Translations under genes and position numbers: made by a program
Assembly (NCBI GenBank): GCA_012932295.1
Contig: JAAONU010000081.1
Coordinates: 305,655-369,654 of the forward strand
Direction of reading: 5' to 3'
Source: Cyclina sinensis
Taxonomy: Eukaryota > Mollusca > Bivalvia > Venerida > Veneridae
DNA length: 64,000 bases
The notes under the pieces: generated by a model
Told to the model about the DNA's origin: nothing
The model's database searches: none
Seen by the model: only the letters and a program-made list of their open reading frames with translations
Shown: one piece after another, positions 37,036 to 49,371 of the stretch
Layout of the letters: each line of letters opens with the position of its first letter
Numbering within the stretch: the first letter of the stretch is position 1

Positions 37036-38335
37036 AGTTAACTGGCTTCTCTCAAGTCCCAATTTCTGTGGAGTAATATGTAAATAGCTGATATACTGGC
37101 TTCTCTAAAGTCTATATTTCTCTGAAGTTATTTGTAAATAGCTGATATACTGGCTTTTCCCAAGTCCTGATTTCTGTGGAGTTATAATTATGTAAATAGC
37201 TGATATACTGGCTTTTCTCAAGTCCTGATTTCTGTGGAGTTAGATGTAAATAGCTGATATACTGGCTTTTCTCAAGACCTGATTTCTGTGGAGTTATAAT
37301 TATGTGAATAGCTGATACACTGGCTTCTCTAAAGTCTATATTTTTCTGGAGTTATATGTAAATAGCTGATATACTGGCTTTTCCCAAGTCCTGATTTCTG
37401 TGGAGTTATATGTAAATAGTTGATATACTGGAATTTCTCAAGACCTGATTTCTGTGGAGTTATATGTAAATAGCTGATATACTGGATTTTCTCAAGTCCT
37501 GATTTCTGTGGATTTATATGTAAATAGCTGATATACTGGCTTCCCTAAAGTCTATATTTCTCTGGAGTTATATGTAAATAGCTGATATACTGGCTTTTCC
37601 AAAGTCCTGATTTCTGTGGAGTTATATGTAAATAGCTGATATACTGGCTTCTCTAAAGTCTATATTTCTCTGGTGTTATATGTAAATAGCTGATATACTG
37701 GCTTTTCTCAAGACCTGATTTCTGTGGAGTTATAATTATGTAAATAGCTGAAATACTGGCTTCTCTAAAGTCTATATTTCTCTGGAGTTATATATAATAG
37801 CTGATATACTGGCTTTTCTCAAGACCCGATTTCTGTGGAGTTATATGTTAATAGCTGATATACTGGCTTTTCTCAAGTCCTGATTTCTGTGGAGTTATAT
37901 GTAAATAGCTGATATACTGGCTTTTCCCAAGTCCTGATTTCTGTGGAGTTATATGTAAATAGCTGATATACTGGCTTTTCTCAAGTCCTGATTTTTTGTG
38001 GAGTTATATGTAAATTGCTGATATACTGGCTTTTCCCAAGTCCTGATTTCTGTGGAGTTATATGTAAATAGCTGATATACTGGCTTTTCCCAAGTCCTGA
38101 TTTCTGTGGAGTTATATGTAAATAGCTGACAAACTGGCTTTTCTCAAGTCCTGATTTCTGTAGAGTTATATGTAAATAGCTGACATACTGGCTTTTCTCA
38201 AGTCCTGATTTCTGTGGAGTTATATGTAAATAGCTGATATACTGGCTTTTCTCAAGTCCTGATTTCTGTGGAGTTATATGTAAATAGCTGACATACTGGT
38301 TTTTCTCAAGACCTATATTCTGTTGTGTTTTATGT
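37036..38335. repeat. 54 bp minisatellite, about 24 copies
   Basis: The consensus unit contains TGTAAATAGCTGATATACTGGC, then CTTTTCTCAAGTCCTGATTTC and TGTGGAGTTATA. Two variants alternate irregularly: CTTTTC(T/C)CAAGTCCTGATTTCTGTGG and CTTCTCTAAAGTCTATATTTCTCTGG. Some units gain an AATTA insertion. No long open frame results. Confidence 0.95.
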
Positions 38336-38999
38336 GAATAGATACCATTTTAAATTTATCTTTACAATTACTGCATTGTGTGTCTGAAATAATATAATAT
38401 AAATAATAAAAAAAGTTTTATCCACACGACACGAGCCAGAATAGTACGTGAGGTACCCCTTGACTAGAACTGTAAGACTGCTTAGTAATATCAGTGCAGA
38501 ATGACTAAATATCATTTTGAGAATAAAGACACCTAATTGATTTAGACAGTGAACCATTATATCAATAACCAAACTATCCGGTACTGACAATAAGAGAGGT
38601 CCCAGCGGCCAGTTAATTCAATTGATTCTAGCTAAAAACCGATTAGCTGACCAGTGGTCAGTGATTTAGTCAGCTTTCACATGTATAATTTAAAGCACAT
38701 GCCTTCCATTGTTCTGTTAGTTGATATTGACTCTATAGGCAATACGCGTGTTTGTGCTTGAAGGTAATACAAATATATATCGGCATTATATATAAGGAAA
38801 TATACATTTTCTCTCGAAAGATGTATTCATTTATATTTTATACTCTTATGAAATTCTGTAGTCGATATCGTGGTCACTATTTGGTACAGAATTATCAGAC
38901 TTTACAATAACGACATTGCATATAGCACATATTTGAAAACAAGGGGCAAATCGCAAAAAAAACGAAAAACGCAAAAAATAGATTGATATCGACAAGTCG
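38336..38999. other. stretch between minisatellites, nothing recognised
   Basis: No gene or RNA is supported in this stretch. Confidence 0.5.
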
Positions 39000-39745
39000 A
39001 CACCCACCTCCTTCTTTATCAGTACGTGCGTTATTCATTCACCTCCTTCATTATCAGTGCGTTCGTTATTCATTCACCTCCTCCATTATCAGTACGTGCG
39101 TTATTCATTCACTTCCTTCATTACCATTACGTGCGTTATACATTCAGCTCTTCACTCTTTCCCTATCACCCCCAGCACTCGCACACGTTCGCACTCCAAT
39201 GAATGAATATCGCACTTCATTATCAGTACGTGCGTTATTCATTCACCTCCTTCATTATCAGTACGTGCGTTATTCATTCACCTCCTTCATTATCAGTACG
39301 TGCGTTATTCATTCACCTCCTTCATTATCAGTACGAGCGTTATTCATTCACCTCCTTCATTATCAGTACGTGCGTTATTCATTCACCTCCTTCATTATCA
39401 GTACGTGCGTTATTCATTCACCTCCTTCATTATCAGTACGTGCGTTATTCATTCACCTCCTTCATTATCAGTACGTGCGTTATTCATTCACCTCCTTCAT
39501 TATCAGTAAGTGCGTTATTCATTCACCTCCTTCATTATTAGTACGTGCGTTATTTATTCACCTCCTTCATTATCAGTACGTGCGTTATTCATTCACCTCC
39601 TTCATTATCAGTACGTGCGTTATTCACTCACCTCCTTCATTATCAGTACGTGCGTTATTCATTCACCTCCTTCATTATCAGTACGTGCGTTATTCATTCA
39701 CCTCCTTCATTATCATTACGTGCGTTATTCATTCAGCTCTTCACT
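39000..39745. repeat. 35 bp minisatellite, about 19 copies
   Basis: The unit is built from TTCATTATCAGTACGTGCG and TTATTCATTCACCTCC. It has no stop codon in any of the three plus-strand frames, so the array yields overlapping open frames of up to 271 codons that cycle every 105 bases. A 57-base spacer beginning CATTCAGCTCTTCAC interrupts the array at about 39141-39198 and recurs at its right end (39732-39790). Coding function is not supported because the frames have no gene context. Confidence 0.95.
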
Positions 39746-39789
39746 CTTTCCCTATCACCCCCAGCACTCGCACACGTTCGCACTCCCTC

Positions 39790-40445
39790 ACTCCCTAATA
39801 ACTCTAAATCACTATATTTTTATATGTTTCTCAACCCTAGAGTCATTCACTCACTATGTCATGTAAATCAATCCCTTAATCAGTCACTCACTATATCACA
39901 CACTCCCTATACCACTCACTCACTATTTCACTAACTTCCTGTATCACTCACTCAGTGTTTCACTTATTTCCTATACCACTCACTCACTATTTCACTAACT
40001 TCCTATACCACTCACTCACTATTTCACTAACTTACTGTATCACTCACTCACTATTTCACTAACTTCCTATACCATTCACTCACTATTTCACTAACTTCCT
40101 ATATAACTCACTCACTATTTCACCAACTTCCTGTATCACTCACTCACTAGTTCACTAACTTCCTGTATCACTCACTCACTATTTCACTAACTTCCTGTAT
40201 CACTCACTCACTATTTCACTAACTTCCTATATAATTCACTCACTATTTCACCAACTTCCTGTATCACTCACTCACTAGTTCACTAACTTCCTGTATCACT
40301 CACTCACTATTTCACTAACTTCCTATATCACTCACTCACTATTTCACTAACTCCCTGTATCACTCACTCACTTTTTCACTAACTTCCTTTATCACTCACT
40401 CACTATTTCACTAACTTCCTGTATCACTCAGCCTCCTTATCTCAC
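39790..40445. repeat. 32 bp CACTCACTCACTATTTCACTAACTTCC array
   Basis: Roughly 18-20 imperfect units follow the 35 bp array. The unit is CACTCACTCACTATTTCACT then AACTTCCTGTAT. It is composed of CACT/CATT words like the neighbouring array, so the two may share an origin. Confidence 0.9.
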
Positions 40446-43096
40446 CTACTATCTCGCTCACTATACAAAAAAAATCATCGCCCCATTATCAAATACTTTT
40501 TTAGGATGCTTTCTTATACATGCGGTGATTACATTCACTTATCTAGATAGAAAACACAATACTAAAGATAACTGCTCTGATGACCGGCAAAAATCTGATA
40601 ACTTTCATGTTTACTTGTCCGTCAGTGTTGACCTTAAAATCCCCGACAGTCGTTATCGCTGTATGATAATTAATAATTCATATCCACGACCATAAAATGT
40701 ATTCCTTTTCGCTCCATGCACGCCCGTGCATTTTCAATAATCGAAAAGTGATAAAATCGGATGTTTTAGAAAATTTGTGTGATAAAATCATGTTTTAGAA
40801 TTTGCAAGGTTTCTTTGGCCATTAAATGTATTATATCTTTTCCGTGGAATCATTTTATATTCAATTAAATAGTCGTAAATTTTCATAGAAGGGTTTAATT
40901 TAATGTTCTTCATTTTTTTTTTGCTTTTTCGATATTTAGAAAAGTGATGTTAAAAGGTTTCCATGGTGATTAAATGACAATTTTTATAATGTATATACTA
41001 GTAACAAAATAAGAGAAATACGATGTGGGTCTAATTAAATATTCATAACTTATCGGGTCAATCAAGGTCAAATTTTACTGCTGTCAAGCGATCGCATATC
41101 AAAGAAAAGTATTAAATAGATATTAAACCATGTGGATCCATTTTAAAGGCGTACCAGCTAAAACAAGAAGAGAGAGTTTTTTTTTCTGTTTTTTTGTACT
41201 TTACAACTTAGGTAGAGTTGGTGTTTCAAACAGCTCTCCCTTCCCATAAAGTATCAGATAAAATGCAAACAATTAATCAGTTGTTGGCCACAAAAGTGCA
41301 CATTAACACGACTGTTAATACTGATCAGGTCTCAGATGCGGTATTTACATAATCAGTGTGAAAACAGACGGCCGATTTGTTTCGCACCAGGTTTCTACCC
41401 GTCTTCTGCTACTGCTCTGCTATTCTTGTTCTGATTAAAGATAACAGAATCCGATGATTTGAGATTGATTTTCTCCAGATTGTCTATGTGGGTTGTACAT
41501 TCGTCGAGAATTAAGTGTCTTGCCATACGGGATGTCTTGCGTAATGCTATGAAAGGTATTGGTTCCCGCCTTAAATCTAATAATGTGGCAGTTTTCAAAA
41601 TGAGAGGCTTATCGATTGACATTCTGACGTGCCAACTTAGTAGTCTGTCTGTCTATTTGAGTTGATATGTCGGAAACGGTTGCCCATATGACCGATTCTC
41701 CCTGAATAATTTGGTTAAGCAAGCTCTTTTGGAAGATAGTGCCAAGTATAAAAACAACCCACTCTTCTCTTGCTAGTTTACATCTGCTACTGCGATATGG
41801 TACCTCGTTGAAACGTCCTGTCGGTCATGCGGTGGAGGGATATGGAACGAACATGCAGTCCACGTATTATTGGCCAGCAGAATAGCTGTCGAGTTATCTG
41901 ACTGGCAAACTTGAAATCTAGCGGTTGTATGAATAACTTGCCGGCTGGCGACCTGGATTGATGGCTGAACACTAGTATCTTATTAATAAGTTGTATTGCA
42001 AATGTGATGTCTAACTTGCTAAACGCTGATTTGCTAACTTCTGCTTTGAATTTGTCAATGGTCTATTCAAATATATAGCTTACTGGCTGGCTACCGGCTG
42101 TTTAGCTAGGTGACTCAATGTATATTTCTTTACATTCCATTACAACAATGTGCAAGTATAAATTCGAACGAGGGGTCCACACAATTCAAAATCATGGGTG
42201 ATCGTGACCACCAAACAAATGCCCTTCATTACAACATACTCGTAACAATACTATTAATACTTCGCCGTTTATGACATACAAAAGACGAGCTGTGATGAGC
42301 GGATATGTGTGGTGTTTTTTAAGTGGATACGCGCTAGTGAAAATATTCATATAAAAACAGTTACATTCCATATTCACAGAAAAAATCTGTTTATTTCAAG
42401 CTAAGTGACGATCAGATGCTAGAAGTATTTCCTACCATCTAAACATTTAATAACAAGTGTACGAATGTATAAATACCTTTCATTTCAAAACAAAATCCAC
42501 GATTTACTTTTAAATTCAAATACTTAACCTTAAAACCTGTTGGGGCAAGTATGAGTTTGGTGCACCCTAGAACCTTGTTTAAACCCATAACTGGCAAATG
42601 TTTCAAGGCGGTAACCCTTCGGATTTATTTTCGAAAATTGTTTGTGGTTCTTTCCTTCTTTTTAAAATTGATCCGTACATAAATTTATGAACTCTTTTCC
42701 TCTACGTTTTGACTGTGTAGAGAGGCTGTTTTTTTTTTCTAATATGCATTTTTCACTATGTTTTTATATTATCACGTTAAATTCAATCAATAATTTTTAT
42801 GTAATATCATCAGTGACGTAAATTTTTGATGGTGTCAAAGATATGTCCAGTGCAGAAACATGGCTGTAAGTGAAAAGATGATTGATCAATAGCAGTGGGA
42901 GAATTATTTCTGTTTCTATGTAGAATCTTGTAATATAGGTCACTGACAGAACACAGTATTTTATTGGTTAGCATAAAATAAAACAAGATTACTGTTTTTT
43001 AATGCGCCAATAAATTTGTCTATGATTCTTTCACAGGAGCTTGAAATTGTATTTTTTAGTCATTCAATACTCGAAACTATACCTTGCTTCTTTCAG
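40446..43096. other. AT-rich stretch with a worn SINE
   Basis: The segment 41680-41850 resembles the SINE at 50370-50653 (GTTGCCCATATGACCGA versus GTTGCTCATATGACCGA; GATATGGTACCTCG versus ATATGGGACCTCG) and is probably an old copy. Frames at 41.4-42 kb fall in or beside it. No gene is supported. Confidence 0.45.
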
Positions 43097-43192
43097 GTAT
43101 ATGCAACACAAGGAATGAAACGCGTACCTGTCCCGCCCACTAAGAAATCAGGCCAGTGGATTCTTTATACGACATATAGTAGTGACAAGTAA
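43097..43192 (+). CDS. candidate 3'-terminal exon, unknown protein
   Basis: A strong acceptor (CCTTGCTTCTTTCAG) is followed by 31 codons and TAA. The peptide begins VYATQGMKRVPVPPTKKSGQ and ends YTTYSSDK. The local base composition is clearly richer in GC than the flanks and the residues are typical of a soluble C-terminus. It would end a plus-strand gene whose upstream exons were not found. The family is not recognised. No near AATAAA was seen. Confidence 0.42.
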   Translation, partial: VYATQGMKRVPVPPTKKSGQWILYTTYSSDK

Positions 43193-43712
43193 AAAGACTA
43201 TCTGTAGAGAAGATTAAGCAGCCGGATCAATTTTAAATTTTATTTTGTATTTTAAATTACTGATTACATATTTCAATTCAAGGGAGGTCATCCTAATTAC
43301 GACATATTATTTTCCAATACCTACGCAGCGATTACTTCCCTTTCATACAGTAAACACTGCCGCTAGGCATATCGTCGACAGTTAATATTGTTTACATTAA
43401 TCTTACAACTTCAAGACATGTCAAATCGATGTCATTCCCATCTAAACAACATAAGAAAAAAAATCACTTTCTTTAAAAGAAAAATACAATATACATAGCT
43501 CCGGAGAACAAAGGGGAGATAACTGGGAGGAGATTAATATTGTTCAGTTACGAGTTGCAGCACTTATAGAAGAAGTTTTCACTTTTGCTAAAAGGCTTGA
43601 ACTTAAGGTATATATGTGGTCTGAGTGAACAGGAACATTAGAGGAAGTCAATTTAAACTGGTGTGTGTCCAAGAAAAACAAACACAATGTAGTATCAATC
43701 TTTTATACTTAC

Positions 43713-43923
43713 TTTGAAATGTCCACGAAATATGTTTTACTTCCAAGTTGAATGCGGTAAAAATATCTCGACTATCGCGGCCCACTGTTGAATTTACAAC
43801 TATATTAGAAGGTATGATTGCATTTATTTTTGTCTTGGTAACTACTAATTTACATGATTTTTGTACATACACTTTATTTTCATCAATAATCCTGATTGAC
43901 GTGGATTTTTGTTGTTTTGAAAA
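43713..43923 (-). CDS. candidate internal exon, unknown protein
   Basis: On the minus strand 70 codons plus one base end at an excellent donor (CAAA|GTAAGTAT). The likely acceptor is CTTAAATCAG at 43924-43933. The peptide includes STSIRIIDENKVYVQKSC, then NAIIPSNIVVNSTVGRD and ends EVKHISWTFQ. Alternating hydrophobic residues and a W near the end suggest a beta-sandwich segment, possibly extracellular, but nothing firm. A stop closes the frame upstream at about 43968. It is one of the longest non-repetitive open stretches in the window. Confidence 0.42.
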
Positions 43924-44154
43924 CTGATTTAAGATGGATGCGCATTGAAACACCGTATTGAATTAAAACAAAACATTTTACATTTTTACATATTTATGTT
44001 GCTGTCGGGAGAATTGAACAATGGAATTCTTTGGTTACAAACATAATATTTTACATGAGACATACTCTCAAGAAAGCTTCATGTTTCGAGCTAAAGTGTG
44101 GAATGTTTCAACTAAATACGACTATGATACATGAGAATATCGTGATAATGAAAT

Positions 44155-44235
44155 GATATATGATACATTACAACTACTACTACTTTATAATAATAATAAT
44201 AATTAAAATAACAATTATAATAATAATCTTGTGAC
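44155..44235. repeat. AAT/TAA-rich microsatellite
   Basis: Interrupted TAA and ATT units next to an imperfect ACTACTACT run. Confidence 0.6.
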
Positions 44236-44344
44236 GTAAACATCCCTATTACGTCGGTCATAAACAAATCAATGGTAATTAAAATTAGAAAATATAAGAA
44301 AGACAGCATGGTCTGTTTAAAAGATTTACATTATGAAATTTTAT

Positions 44345-47300
44345 TCATGACCGCTTTGCTGACATGCTGACAGACAAGCAAGACTGGTAACAAGACGATC
44401 ACTTGGCTAACTTGCTGAGGGACAGGCAAGACTGGTAACATGAAGATCGTTTGGATGACTTGCTGTCAGACAAGCAAGACTGGTAACATAATGCTCGCTT
44501 GCCTGACTTGCTGACAGACAAGCAAGACTGGTTACATAATACTCGTTTGACTGACTTTTTGAAAAACAAGCCAGACTGGTAACATGGTCATCACTTGGTT
44601 GACTTGGTGACTGACAAACAAGACTGGCAACATAACGATCGCTTGACTAACTTGCTAACAGACAAGCAAGACTGGTAACATGATGATTGTTTGGGTGACT
44701 TGCTGAAAGACAAGCAAGACTGGAAACATGATGGTCGCTGGCCTGACTTGCTGACAGACAAGCAAGACTGGTAACATGATGATTGTTTGGCTGACTTGCT
44801 GACAGAAAAGCAACACTGGTAACGAGATACTAGCTTGGCTGACTTGCTGACAGACAAGCAAGACTGGTAACATGATCATCGCTAGGCTGACTTGCTGACA
44901 GACAAGCAAAACTTGTAGCATAATACTCTCTTACCTGACTTGCTGACAAAAAAGTAAGACTGTTAAATGATGCCCGCTTGCCTGACTTGCTGACAGAAAA
45001 ACAAGACTAGTAACATGATACACACTTGGCTGACTTGCTGACAGACAAGCAAGACTGGTTAGATGATGCTTGCTTGGCTGACTTGTCGACAGACAAGCAA
45101 GACTGGTAACATGATGCTCTCTTGGCTGACTTGCTTAAAGACAAACAAGACTGGTAACATGAGGCTCGCTTTCCTGACTTGCTTAAAGACAAACAAAACT
45201 GGTAACACGATGATAACTTGGCTGACTTTCTGACAGACAAGCGAGACTGGTAACATCACGCCCGCTTGGCTGACTTGCTGACTGAAAATCAAGACTAGTA
45301 ACATGATACACGCTTGGCTGACTTGCTGACAGACAAGCAAGACTGGTTAAATGATGCTCGCTTGGCTGACTTGTCGACAGACAAGGATGACTGGTAACAT
45401 GATGCTCGCTTGCCTGACTTGCTGACAGAAAAAAAGACTGGTAACATAATACTTGCTTGGCTAACTTTCTGATCGCTTGGCTGACATGCCGATAGACAAG
45501 GAAGACTGGTAACTTGACAATCACTTGGCTACCTTGCTAAGGGACACGCAAGACTGGTAACATGAAGATCGTTTGGATGACTTGCTGTCAGACAAGCAAG
45601 ACTGGTAACATAATGCTCGCTTGCCTGACTTGCTGACAGACAAGCAAGACTGGTTACATAATACTCGTTTGACTGACTTTTTGAAAAACAAGCCAGACTG
45701 GTAACATGATCATCACTTGGTTGACTTTGTGGCAGACAAGCAAGACTGGTAAGTAGCGATCGCTTGGCTCACTTGGTGACAGAGAAGCAACACTGGTATG
45801 ATGATGCTCGCTTGGCTGACTTGCTGACAGAAAAAGAAGACTGGTAGCATAATACTCGCTTACCTGACTTGCTGACAAAAAGCAAGACTGGTAAAATGAT
45901 GCTCGCTTGCCTGACTTGCTGACAGAAAAACAAGACTGGTAACATGATACACGCTTGGCTGACTTGCTGACAGACAAGCATGACTGGTAAAATGATGTTC
46001 GCTTGGCTGCCTTGCCGACAGACAAGAAAGATTGGTAACATGATGCTCGCTTGCCTGACTTGCTAAAAGATAAGCAACACTGGTAACATGCTCGCTTGTC
46101 TGACTTGCTGAAAGATAGGCAACACTGGTAACATGATGCTTGCTTGCCTGACTTGCTGACAGACAAGCCAGACTGGTAACATGGTGATCGCTTGGCTGAC
46201 TTGCTGACAGACAAGGAAGACTTGTAGCATGATGCTCGCTTGCCTGACTTGGGGAAAGACAGTCAATACTTGTAAAATGATCGCTTGGCTGACATGCTGA
46301 TAGACAAGGAAGACTGGTAACTTGACAATCACTTGGCTACCTTGCTGAGGGACACGCAAGACTGGTAACATGAAGATCGTTTGGATGACTTTCTGTCAGA
46401 AAAGCAAGACTGGTAACATAATGCTCGCTTGCCTGACTTGCTGACAGACAAGCAAGACTAGTTACATAATACTCGCTTGACTGACTTGCTGAAAGACAAG
46501 CAAGACTGGTTACATGATCATCACTTGGTTGACTTTGTGGCACACAAACAGGTTAGATGGCGATCGCTTGGCTCACTTGGTGACAGAGAAGCAACACTGG
46601 TATCATGATGCTCGCTTGGCTGACTTGCTGACAGAAAAGGAAGACTGGTAACATGATGCTCGCTTGCCTGGTTTGCTGACAAAAAAGCAACACTGGTAAC
46701 CTGATGCTCGCTTGCCTGACTTGCTGACAGAAAAGCAACATCGGAAACATGATACTCGTTTGCCTGACTTGCTGACAGAAAATCAACTCTGGTAACATGA
46801 TGACCGCTTGCCTACTTGCTGACATAAAAGCAGCACTGGTAACATGATACTCGATTTCCTGACTTGCTGACAGAAAAGCAACACTGGTAACATGATACTC
46901 TCTTGCCTGACTTGCTGACAGAAAAACAAGACTGGTAACATGATAGTTGCTTGCCTGACTTGCTGAAAGACAAGCAACACTGTTAACATGATACTCGCTT
47001 GCCTGACTTGCTGACAGAAAAGCAACACTGGTAACATGATGCCCGCTTAGCTGACTTGGTGACAGACAAGCAACACTGGTAACATGATACTCTCTTGCCT
47101 GACTTGCTGATAGAAAAGCAACACTTGTAACATGATGATAGCTTGGCTGAATTGCTGAGAGACAAGCAAGACTGGTAACATGATACTCTCTTGCCTGACT
47201 TGCTGACAGAAAAGCAACACTTGTAGCATGATGATCGCTTGCCTAACTTGCTGACAGAAAAACAAGACTCGTAACATGGTGATCGCTTGCCTGACTTGCT

Positions 47301-47420
47301 GATAGAAAAGCAACACTGGTAAAATGATACTAGCTTGACTGACTTGCTGACAGACAAGCGAGACTGGTAACATGATACTCGCTTGGCTTACTTGCTGTTA
47401 GACAAACAAGACTGGTAACA
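44345..47420. repeat. 48 bp minisatellite, about 64 copies
   Basis: The unit is built from TGCTCGCTTGCCTGACTTGC, TGACAGACAAGCAAGACTGG and TAACATGA. Because 48 is a multiple of three, the minus strand shows 16-residue repeats (SVSKSAKRASCYQSCL, or LPVLLVCQQVSQASIM in another frame) in open frames of up to 186 codons. Higher-order copies exist: a roughly 190 bp block containing GAAGATCGTTTGGATGACTT recurs near 44440, 45565 and 46370. The phrases SVSK and CYQS are conserved by repeat homogenisation, and stops break every frame. It is most likely non-coding. Confidence 0.95.
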
Positions 47421-47501
47421 AACACAATACTTGCTTAATTTATTTTCAATATAACACAAACTATCACTGACATGTCTCCAAGTTGATTCAATACCACAAA
47501 G

Positions 47502-47751
47502 TTGTTTGTTTGTTTGTAGGGTTTTACGCCAGTTTGTAATTGTATCTCAGTTTTATAACCTTGACTAGTTAACTAGCTTTCATGGATTTATCAGCAATAC
47601 AAACCTCTTACTCTCTGCTATAAACTATCAAATAACCCACACCGATCAGAAGTGGAGATGATTTATTAGAGAGGTTTGCCAGGTCGGGGTCTCAAACTCA
47701 ATACCTCTGTAATGTAAGGTGAGTGCTCTACCACTATGCCGTCGAGCCCGG
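47502..47751 (-). mobile_element. tRNA-derived SINE
   Basis: Read on the minus strand, the head (GGGCTCGACGGCATAGTGGT and on) carries an A-box-like CGGCATAGTGG and a worn B box. The other end has the (CAAA)n tail, seen on the plus strand as GTTTGTTTGTTTG. No clear target duplication was found, so the copy is old. Confidence 0.6.
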
Positions 47752-48284
47752 TTATGACGACGTATATTAACAGATTCATTTAGACCAATTCATATATTCA
47801 CCAAACACATAGTATATAACTAAATAAATAGCACTTGTCTTGGAAGGGCTTTTAGCTAAAGTGTGGTTGTCTGGCATGTGCACTGCACTTGTTTTATAGG
47901 GCAACCAAGAAACACATAAACTTTTAAGTAGATCATTTGTACAGAAGGGCATTAGGACTTTTATGAAAAATGAATAACCAAGTTTATTACGAACTTATTT
48001 TGGTTCAAATTATACAGGATGTTTTACAGAAACAACGTAGAGCACTAATTTAACGAAGATCAGTTTATAAACCCTTTTTTGGTCCTTTTTTGTGTAATTG
48101 GTTGGTTCTTGTCTGGTCGGGTGTGCTTTTAACCTAAGCATATGATTGGTCTGGCCTGAGCGTTGTGTTCGCTTCATAATTCTAAATAAAACTTTAAGCA
48201 GAAAATTCTTCACCGCAAAGTGTTTGATAGCAATAAGAAGGCAATAATTTATAGGCATTCCGTAAACAAAGTAATATACAAACT
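47752..48284. other. intergenic stretch; 3' side of minus-strand gene model
   Basis: No polyadenylation signal is obvious within 100 bases downstream of the stop at 48285. A 95-codon frame here overlaps the proposed terminal exon in another phase and is not preferred. Confidence 0.35.
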
Positions 48285-48377
48285 TTAAGCAGACCAATTT
48301 CTAAACAAGGACGTATCCAGTGAGCACAAGGTTGAGAACGTACAAGTGGTTATGTTACTTGCCACATTTATGTTATA
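48285..48377 (-). CDS. candidate 3'-terminal exon of three-exon model
   Basis: On the minus strand a very good acceptor (GATTTTTATTTTCAG) precedes 30 codons and TAA. The peptide is YNINVASNITTCTFSTLC followed by SLDTSLFRNWSA. It has a potential N-glycosylation site (NIT) and two cysteines, which suits a secreted or membrane protein. It starts in phase 0, exactly what the microexon at 48439-48458 supplies. Confidence 0.42.
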   Translation of the reverse strand, partial: YNINVASNITTCTFSTLCSLDTSLFRNWSA

Positions 48378-48438
48378 CTGAAAATAAAAATCATGAAATG
48401 GATGAAAATACACCATCCTAGTCGTAAGTGCATCTTAC

Positions 48439-48458
48439 CGATAAAGTTTCCTTCCAAA
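48439..48458 (-). CDS. candidate 20-base microexon of three-exon model
   Basis: It is bounded on the minus strand by CCGGATTTCAG and TATCG|GTAAGATG. With the one base left by the exon at 49015-49228 it reads six codons after the split one (WKETLS) and ends in phase 0. Its support comes mainly from this phase fit. Confidence 0.33.
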
Positions 48459-49014
48459 CTGAAATCCGGTTATGAAGGTCTTAATTAAAATTTTCAAGTT
48501 ACTCTTGTCACTTAATCACAACCAGGAATCAAAATGATGCGCGGCCTCCCCAATGCCCTCTAATATCTACTAACCAATGTACTGTAAGGCTAAAATATAT
48601 AAGTTATATGTTTTGATAGGCGTGTGCAAACTTGGCACATTTGACTGTGTGCATAAGGCGTCTGTGTCTCTCCACTTGCATTATTTGAAAGTGTCTGCTC
48701 CCTCAGAAGTTAAACACATTGTTGAGATATTGGTATAATGGTTTAGTAAGGGCTTCAATTAAAGTAAGATTGGTTTTCTCGAAACAATCACGTTTTATGC
48801 ATTATATAATTATTTGGAATATATCACAGGATGCAGTTTTTAAGAACAGATGGAAGCTAATGAACTTATAGTTCGTTCTGGCGTACTGATGAGGAACTAA
48901 TAACAGGTGAAAAAGAATCAATGTCCATTAAATCTTCACTGTATTCTACCATCCAACTCATTTACATAATAGACTGTTGGCCACTACTAGTATTCACTAA
49001 CATTTTAAACTTAC

Positions 49015-49228
49015 ACTGACCTTTTTTGGGATTGCATTTTTGCAGAGGTCGACAAGCAAAATAATTCATAGGAATACTTTCAGCATCTATGTAGATGTAC
49101 TCATCAGCCAAGACGTTTGTCAATGCAGCAGGGCATTTTGAGTATTCAAATCTAGTTAAGACTTTGATGTGAATTTCAACCTTAGGTACATTAAACAGAT
49201 AATATTTTTGTTTTTCGATCAATACTTG
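49015..49228 (-). CDS. candidate Cys-containing exon of three-exon model
   Basis: On the minus strand the acceptor CGAAATGCCATTTCCAG is followed by about 71 open codons. The peptide begins QVLIEKQKYYLFNVPKVEI and includes FEYSKCPAALTNVLADEY, then YFACRPLQKCNPKKGQ. Two donors compete: CAGT|GTAAGT (exon to 49015) and AAAAG|GTCAGT (exon to 49021). Both leave one base, so the phase is the same. The closely spaced Cys pair near the 3' end (C-R-P-L-Q-K-C) suggests a small disulfide-bonded extracellular module, not assigned. It joins to 48439-48458 and 48285-48377 with an unbroken frame. Confidence 0.48.
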
Positions 49229-49371
49229 CTGGAAATGGCATTTCGAAAGCCAAATGTATAAAATTAATAAAAATGATCAAAATAAAATGTTTTATAGCCA
49301 GTCAGACACACATTCCAAACAACTGACCATGAGCACGATATCTTGAAACTTAGCATTTGTAGTCTGATACT

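Noticed and set aside
38983..39934. 271-aa frame and several overlapping plus-strand frames
   Set aside because: All come from a 35 bp tandem unit with no stops in any frame; there is no start context, splice site or complexity beyond the repeat.
41395..41972. Frames of 60-75 codons on both strands
   Set aside because: They overlap or adjoin a worn SINE body and have no splice or start signals of quality.
44345..47420. CRISPR-like regular spacing
   Set aside because: Units are contiguous 48 bp tandem copies without unique spacers, and the sequence is eukaryotic.
48010..48297. 95-codon minus-strand frame
   Set aside because: It overlaps the better-supported terminal exon (48285-48377) in another phase and lacks splice or ATG support at its beginning.
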